Below are positions 60,018-64,000 of a stretch of 64,000 nt of DNA, piece by piece (within the stretch, counting starts at the first letter, position 1; each line of letters opens with the position of its first letter). This DNA comes from JAJDIA01 sp031555505 (lineage in GTDB: Bacteria > Bacteroidota > Bacteroidia > Bacteroidales > Tannerellaceae). Position numbers and translations under genes: made by a program. The notes beneath the pieces were generated by a model. It ran no database searches, was not told the DNA's origin, and saw only the letters and a list, made by a program, of their open reading frames with translations. The stretch spans positions 27,337-91,336 of the forward strand of contig JAVBUH010000014.1 of assembly GCA_031555505.1 (NCBI GenBank). Direction: 5' to 3'.

Positions 60018-61389
60018 AGCGGCGTCCTTCTTTATAGGCTTTATAGACGTCGGGGAGGCCGTAGCCCTGTTCGGCGTCGGGTTTTTTAGCTCGGCTGGAC
60101 GACTGCCGGAGCAGTTCCATGATTTCGGTATTACTGAGTGATGGGAGCGCCTGCCAGAGACAGACGGCCAGCCCGGCCATGATCGGTGTGGCGAAGGAGG
60201 TACCGTTGGCATACCGGATATTCCCGGTTTCGTCTACCACGCAACATCCGGTGCCTAGAGCTGCCAGATCGGGCTTTACACGACCTCCGGCTGCCGGGCC
60301 GAACGAACTGAAGCTGCTTCGTTTCTTGTTCTCCATCACGGCCCCTACGGTGAGGAGCGTCTCTACATCGGCCGGGAAAGTGATCTTTTCCCACCGGCCA
60401 TTTCCTTCATTACCTGCGCTGCTCAGCAGGAGGATGCCTTTCTCGGCTATCCGTGAAGCGGCACGACTGATGAAGGCTGTATGTCCATCCAACGCATCGG
60501 GTGTATAATTGAGTGCTGTGGAATCGAATTCAAAATAACCGAGTGACGAAGTGATCACATCCACCCCTACGCTGTCGGCATATTCGGCGGCGGCTACCCA
60601 GTAATCTTCTTCAATAGGGTACTCCGAGCGGCGGTCTTCGCTCTTGAGCAACAGATATGAGGCGTGGGGGGCGGTGCCGGTCATTTGTCCCGGAGCATTG
60701 GCGGCCAGGCAGGAGAGGACTTTGGTGCCGTGCTCATCGTCGTCGAAGACCGTACAGTCTGGTGATAGCATATTCCGGGCGCCTATCAGCCGGAGGGAGT
60801 CGAAGGCTGCGATGCGGTCTACGTTCAGGAAGCCGGCATCGATCACAGCCACGCGCATCCCTTCACCCCGAAAGCCGTGCTCGTGCAATTTATCACCATT
60901 ATGCATCCGAATTTGTTTTTCGGCATATCCGTATGCCGATTTCAGCGGCGTTTCCGTCGCGACGAGGCGGGATGTATCTCGCGGGCTGTCTGTGCAGTCA
61001 TTGGCCGCTCCTTTCCAAACCCATTTGACGGAATCTACCATTGACAGGCCGGCGAGTTGTTGCCCAACCAGGCTGTCGATCGTCATTACTACCACCGTAT
61101 TCATCCACTTGCTGGTAGCGACAGGTGTGGTTTTTCCGGTGGTAAGCACTTCGATATACACGGGAGAAACAGGAATATCCGCTACTGTTATGGGCTTACC
61201 TTTGTCGATGCGTCGTTGGATGGATTCGGCCGAGAGGAATGTCCCGGGTTGCTCTACGGAATGGGGCGACCCGGCCTTGTCTTTGAGATACACCCTGAAA
61301 CCGTAGCTTTCGGCGGCGGCCAGGGAGTGTATGGATGTTGCCAGCAAAAGACAGATCCCTATACATATATTATATATACTCACTTTCAT
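60001..61389 (-). CDS. Secreted subtilisin-like (S8) serine protease
   Basis: A 462-residue S8 peptidase with a signal peptide (MKVSIYNICIGICLLLATSIHSLAAA). The catalytic triad is visible: Asp in RVAVIDAGFLNVD, His in DDDEHGTKVLSCLAAN, and Ser in ANGTSFATPIMAGLAVCL; the oxyanion Asn is in LLSSAGNEGNG. The N-terminal 150 residues resemble a propeptide/inhibitor region. No C-terminal T9SS sorting domain is visible, so a periplasmic location is likely. It is the first gene of the operon leading to xseA, an arrangement often seen in Bacteroidales. Confidence 0.93.
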   Translation of the reverse strand: MKVSIYNICIGICLLLATSIHSLAAAESYGFRVYLKDKAGSPHSVEQPGTFLSAESIQRRIDKGKPITVADIPVSPVYIEVLTTGKTTPVATSKWMNTVVVMTIDSLVGQQLAGLSMVDSVKWVWKGAANDCTDSPRDTSRLVATETPLKSAYGYAEKQIRMHNGDKLHEHGFRGEGMRVAVIDAGFLNVDRIAAFDSLRLIGARNMLSPDCTVFDDDEHGTKVLSCLAANAPGQMTGTAPHASYLLLKSEDRRSEYPIEEDYWVAAAEYADSVGVDVITSSLGYFEFDSTALNYTPDALDGHTAFISRAASRIAEKGILLLSSAGNEGNGRWEKITFPADVETLLTVGAVMENKKRSSFSSFGPAAGGRVKPDLAALGTGCCVVDETGNIRYANGTSFATPIMAGLAVCLWQALPSLSNTEIMELLRQSSSRAKKPDAEQGYGLPDVYKAYKEGRRYVSAR

Positions 61390-61507
61390 GTCGTATGTTC
61401 AAAATCAAACCCTACAAAGATAATAGAAACCGGGCATTGCTGCTGTTTTGTGCAGGATGAAAATCATATACATACTATATTTGCTGGCTGATTTGGGAGG
61501 GGAGGAT

Positions 61508-61541
61508 GAAAAAAGGCTTCCGGTGGTTTGTACGGAAGCCT
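61508..61541 (-). terminator. Terminator of the Lrp-type regulator gene
   Basis: A 9-bp stem AGGCTTCCG (61514-61522 / 61533-61541) followed on the minus strand by TTTTTTC. Confidence 0.8.
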
Positions 61542-61563
61542 GTGCTTATTGAGAGAATTGTCT

Positions 61564-62034
61564 TTATTCGTTGTCCAGATTGATTGGGATTTCCCGTTTG
61601 ATGCTCTGGCGAAGGGAAATAAGCGTTTCTGTAGCCGTTACGCCGGGTATTTCCTGGATACGGGTGTTGAGCAGTTCCATCAGATGCTCATTATCGCGGG
61701 CATAGAGTTTTATCAGCATGGTGTAAGGACCAGTAGTGAACTGGCATTCCACCACTTCGGGAATTTTGCTGAATTCCGGCACAACATCTTTATACATGGA
61801 TCCGCGTTCAAGCTTGACACCGATGTAAGTACAGGTGTTGAAACCCAAACTTTTGGGGTTGATCTGGTAGCCTGAGCCGGTGATCACATCCATGTCAATC
61901 ATCCGTTGCACACGTTGATGGATGGCAGCGCGTGACACGCCGCATTCTTCTGCCACATCCTTGAACGGGATGCGGGCATTCTTCGAAATGATGTCTAATA
62001 TTTGCCTGTCCAGTTTATCGATTTTCTCCATCAT
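61564..62034 (-). CDS. Lrp/AsnC family transcriptional regulator
   Basis: A 156-residue Lrp-type regulator. N-terminal HTH (LDRQILDIISKNARIPFKDVAEECGVSRAAIHQRVQRMIDMDVITGSGY) and C-terminal RAM/AsnC effector domain (TCTYIGVKLERGSMYKDVVPEFSKIPEVVECQFTTGPYTMLIKLYARDNEHLMELL). It probably senses an amino acid and acts as an octamer on DNA. It stands alone with its own -7 box and terminator, so the targets cannot be read from context. Confidence 0.95.
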   Translation of the reverse strand: MMEKIDKLDRQILDIISKNARIPFKDVAEECGVSRAAIHQRVQRMIDMDVITGSGYQINPKSLGFNTCTYIGVKLERGSMYKDVVPEFSKIPEVVECQFTTGPYTMLIKLYARDNEHLMELLNTRIQEIPGVTATETLISLRQSIKREIPINLDNE

Positions 62035-62071
62035 AAATTTGTTTTGTATTGAATATTAGATTTAACAATAT

Positions 62072-62079
62072 CAAAAGTA
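62072..62079 (-). promoter_or_regulatory. -7 box of the Lrp-type regulator
   Basis: TACTTTTG on the minus strand, 37 bp upstream of the ATG. Confidence 0.45.
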
Positions 62080-62201
62080 TGGATTTTTTTTGAAATGTGT
62101 ATCATTTTGAAAGAAAAAAGTGTGAAAGCAAAAATAAAGTCATGCAAATCATGCTTTGCAGCATGTTTTGCATGACTTGGTATGACTAACTGAAAGGGAG
62201 C

Positions 62202-62909
62202 TTACTTCACGATATCGAGCAATTCCACTTCGAATTTCAATGTGCTGTTCGGTTTGATATCTTGTCCGGCGCCACGCACACCATAAGCCAGATCAGACGG
62301 GATCCAGAAGATATATTTGGAACCTACAGGCATGATCTGTAAGCCTTCGGTCCAACCCGGGATTACCTGTGCTACGCCTAATACAGCCGGTTCGCCACGG
62401 TCGAGTGAGCTATCAAACTTTGTTCCATCGAGCAATGTACCTGTATAGTGTACTTTAACCTGGTCGGTAGCAACGGGACGCGGACCGTCGCCTTCTTTTT
62501 CAACCATGTATTGCAGGCCGCTTTCGGTGGTGACCACGCCCGGTTTCGTTTTGTTTTCAGCCAGGAATTTGTCGCCTTCTTCTTTGTTTACGCTGTTTTC
62601 TTCATCCTGAACGCGAATTACGAAGCCCTGGATAAATGTTTGTGCTTCTTCTACAGTCATTTTCATGGTAGTAGAGTCACCTTTCATGGCCTGCATGAAA
62701 CCAGCCAGCAGGGCATCTACGTTGATCGGGTCTTTTCCCGGGAATGTAGACAGGTTCTGTTTGAACATGCTGCCATTGGCAAGACCGATGGCGTAGCTGG
62801 CGCTATCGATGCCCTTGTTCAGTTTTGCACTCGGTTTGGAGTCGCAGGAAGTAGCTGAAATACTAACAGCTGTCACAACGGTAACAGCTAAGATGCTTAA
62901 CTTTTTCAT
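62202..62909 (-). CDS. FKBP-type peptidyl-prolyl isomerase, lipoprotein
   Basis: The start at 62909 (MKKLSILAVTVVTAVSISATSC, Cys22) gives a standard lipoprotein leader; the frame also opens at 62924. The 235-residue protein has an N-terminal FKBP_N dimerisation domain (KGIDSASYAIGLANGSMFKQNLSTFPG) and a C-terminal FKBP fold (VKVHYTGTLLDGTKFDSSLDRGEPAVLGVAQVIPGWTEGLQIMPVGSKYIFWIPSDLAYG). It catalyses proline cis-trans isomerisation and helps fold envelope proteins (Mip/FkpA type). A related cytoplasmic-looking copy lies 50 bases upstream of its longer start; the two arose by duplication. Confidence 0.95.
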   Translation of the reverse strand: MKKLSILAVTVVTAVSISATSCDSKPSAKLNKGIDSASYAIGLANGSMFKQNLSTFPGKDPINVDALLAGFMQAMKGDSTTMKMTVEEAQTFIQGFVIRVQDEENSVNKEEGDKFLAENKTKPGVVTTESGLQYMVEKEGDGPRPVATDQVKVHYTGTLLDGTKFDSSLDRGEPAVLGVAQVIPGWTEGLQIMPVGSKYIFWIPSDLAYGVRGAGQDIKPNSTLKFEVELLDIVK

Positions 62910-62974
62910 TGTACTTTTATTCATTATAATTTAAACGTTTCTGAAACTTTATCTGTAACTAACGGTTTGCGTGC

Positions 62975-63562
62975 TTATTTAACGATGTCGAGCAATTCTA
63001 CGTCGAAGATCAACGTGCTGTTTGGTTCGATCGTTTCACCTGCGCCATGTTCGCCATAGGCCAACTGGGAGGGGATGAAGAGACGCCATTTATCACCGGT
63101 GCCCATCAACTGAAGGGCTTCCACCCAGCCTGGGATTACCTGCGATACACCGAAAACGGCCGGTTCGCCCCGTTGTACAGAACTGTCGAACACGGTTCCA
63201 TTGATCAATGTTCCGTGATAATGACATTTTACGCTGTCGCTGGCTGCGGGTTTCTGTCCGTTACCTTTATGCAATATTTCGTATTGTAACCCGCTAGGTA
63301 AAACAGTAACGCCGACTTTCTGCTTATTAATCGAAAGAAACTCTTCACCGGCTTTTTTATTGTTCTCCAATTTTTCTATTTGCAGTTTCATGAAATACTC
63401 ATTGATGACCTGCTTGGCTTCATCGTACGAAATGGCCGGTTTTTTATTTTCCAGTACATCTCTCAACCCTTGTATAAAATCTTCAATGGCTACGTCCTTT
63501 ATCCCGGAGTTCTGGAAATTGTTGCCTATGCTCAATCCCAGGGCATAACTTACTTTGTTCAT
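62975..63562 (-). CDS. FKBP-type peptidyl-prolyl isomerase, without signal peptide
   Basis: A 195-residue FklB-type isomerase. MNKVSYALGLSIGNNFQNSGIKDVAIEDFIQGLRDVLE is the dimerisation helix region. VKCHYHGTLINGTVFDSSVQRGEPAVFGVSQVIPGWVEALQLMGTGDKWRLFIPSQLAYG is the FKBP domain. It has no leader, so it is probably cytoplasmic, and it is probably transcribed together with the lipoprotein paralogue that follows. A TACTTTTG box lies 33 bp upstream, and the dyad array of 63764-63923 further upstream might act on this promoter. Confidence 0.95.
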   Translation of the reverse strand: MNKVSYALGLSIGNNFQNSGIKDVAIEDFIQGLRDVLENKKPAISYDEAKQVINEYFMKLQIEKLENNKKAGEEFLSINKQKVGVTVLPSGLQYEILHKGNGQKPAASDSVKCHYHGTLINGTVFDSSVQRGEPAVFGVSQVIPGWVEALQLMGTGDKWRLFIPSQLAYGEHGAGETIEPNSTLIFDVELLDIVK

Positions 63563-63594
63563 TCGTTTTTTTCTTCTCTACTGATTACGAGCGA

Positions 63595-63602
63595 CAAAAG
63601 TA
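63595..63602 (-). promoter_or_regulatory. -7 box of the FKBP gene pair
   Basis: TACTTTTG on the minus strand, 32 bp upstream of the ATG at 63562. Confidence 0.5.
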
Positions 63603-63763
63603 CAAAAAAGGAAGATACAAACGATTTTTTTTACCGGGATTTATCGGTTCTATATATTTATTTCACACTGTGCTTGTTGCAATTGCCTTCAGGTATGATT
63701 CGCGTCTATATGGGCGTATTTGAAAACGATTTGCATTTTGTCGGGATAAACGCTTTTTTTGTA

Positions 63764-63923
63764 GGTGGTATTTCTATCATTCCGGTGTGATAGAAATGCA
63801 TACGGTGGTAAAACTATCATACGGTGGTATATCTATCATTCTTTTCCAGGCCTACTTCAGGCTTATTTTGTAAACATATATTAACAGTGGTAATACTATC
63901 ATTGAAAAGGGTATTCCTATCAT
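63764..63923. promoter_or_regulatory. Phased array of TGGTA-N4-TATCA dyads
   Basis: Five 17-base copies of the type GGTGGTAnnnCTATCAT start at 63764, 63804, 63823, 63886 and 63907, and a degenerate one at 63784. Starts are spaced by 20, 20, 19, 63 and 21 bases, that is one or three units of about two helical turns. The dyad equals the distal part of the fimbrial promoter element, but there is no proximal box and no -7 box. Confidence 0.7.
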
Positions 63924-63949
63924 TTATTTGGCCGTATTTATAAAAGTGC

Positions 63950-63981
63950 GACGCACGCGCGGAACGATCCGGGCGTGCGTC
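63950..63981 (-). terminator. Possible terminator of a gene beyond the right edge
   Basis: A 9-bp stem GACGCACGC with its complement (63950-63958 / 63973-63981); the minus strand continues with ACTTTTATAAA. Confidence 0.4.
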
Positions 63982-64000
63982 TTAATATGTATACAAAAAT

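Noticed and set aside
63764..63923. CRISPR array
   Set aside because: Units are 17 bases with irregular gaps of 2-46 bases and no spacers of constant length; a regulatory array fits better.

Overview
The window is from a Bacteroidales genome, most like Parabacteroides/Tannerellaceae. The grounds are the TAnnTTTG type -7 boxes, the many lipoproteins with acidic residues after the Cys, a large FimA/Mfa-type fimbrial locus with DUF3575/DUF3868 partners, a PorE-like OmpA lipoprotein, and the conserved operon DUF1599 - BT_3928-type DoxX - tpiA - SPOR - folE. No rRNA, tRNA or CRISPR was found.

Layout. 1-12 kb: a truncated alpha-2-macroglobulin gene, thyA-folA, a lipoprotein aldose 1-epimerase, a DUF1254/DUF1214 lipoprotein, an LVIVD-repeat lipoprotein, and a two-gene operon of a PorE-like OmpA lipoprotein with a PagL-like lipid A deacylase. 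12-39.5 kb: the fimbrial region, read leftward. It holds a monocistronic major fimbrillin, a second fimbrillin, the FimB/Mfa2 anchor and two accessory subunits, then two tandem copies of a three-gene module (382 aa, about 530 aa, about 920 aa DUF4906 protein), a third truncated DUF4906 paralogue, and further left DUF3575-DUF3868. An island of ATPase-Fic plus higBA splits the region. 39.5-45.8 kb: accessory DNA with an IS4-type transposase remnant, an AT-rich orphan lipoprotein, a three-gene DUF2589 cassette, and a second copy of the ATPase. 46-64 kb: housekeeping genes (PAS histidine kinase, trmB, Mrp/ApbC, the folE-tpiA operon, an M23/LysM hydrolase, the recG-ispD-xseBA-S8 protease operon, an Lrp regulator, two FKBP isomerases).

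How it fits together. Seven promoters, five of them in front of fimbrial operons, carry the same 68-bp arrangement. It has a distal dyad (TGGTA-N4-TACCA type), a conserved AAGTTGAA block and a proximal TCGCCTAYC box exactly 21 bp upstream of the -7 box. This points to one activator controlling the whole fimbrial regulon, including two cryptic promoters in a gene-poor stretch upstream of DUF3575. A separate array of the same dyad, phased at about 20 bp, lies at 63.76-63.92 kb. All structural subunits carry a lipobox and a T-[K/R]-A cleavage site near residue 50. The anchor lacks that site, as expected for protease-mediated fimbrial assembly.
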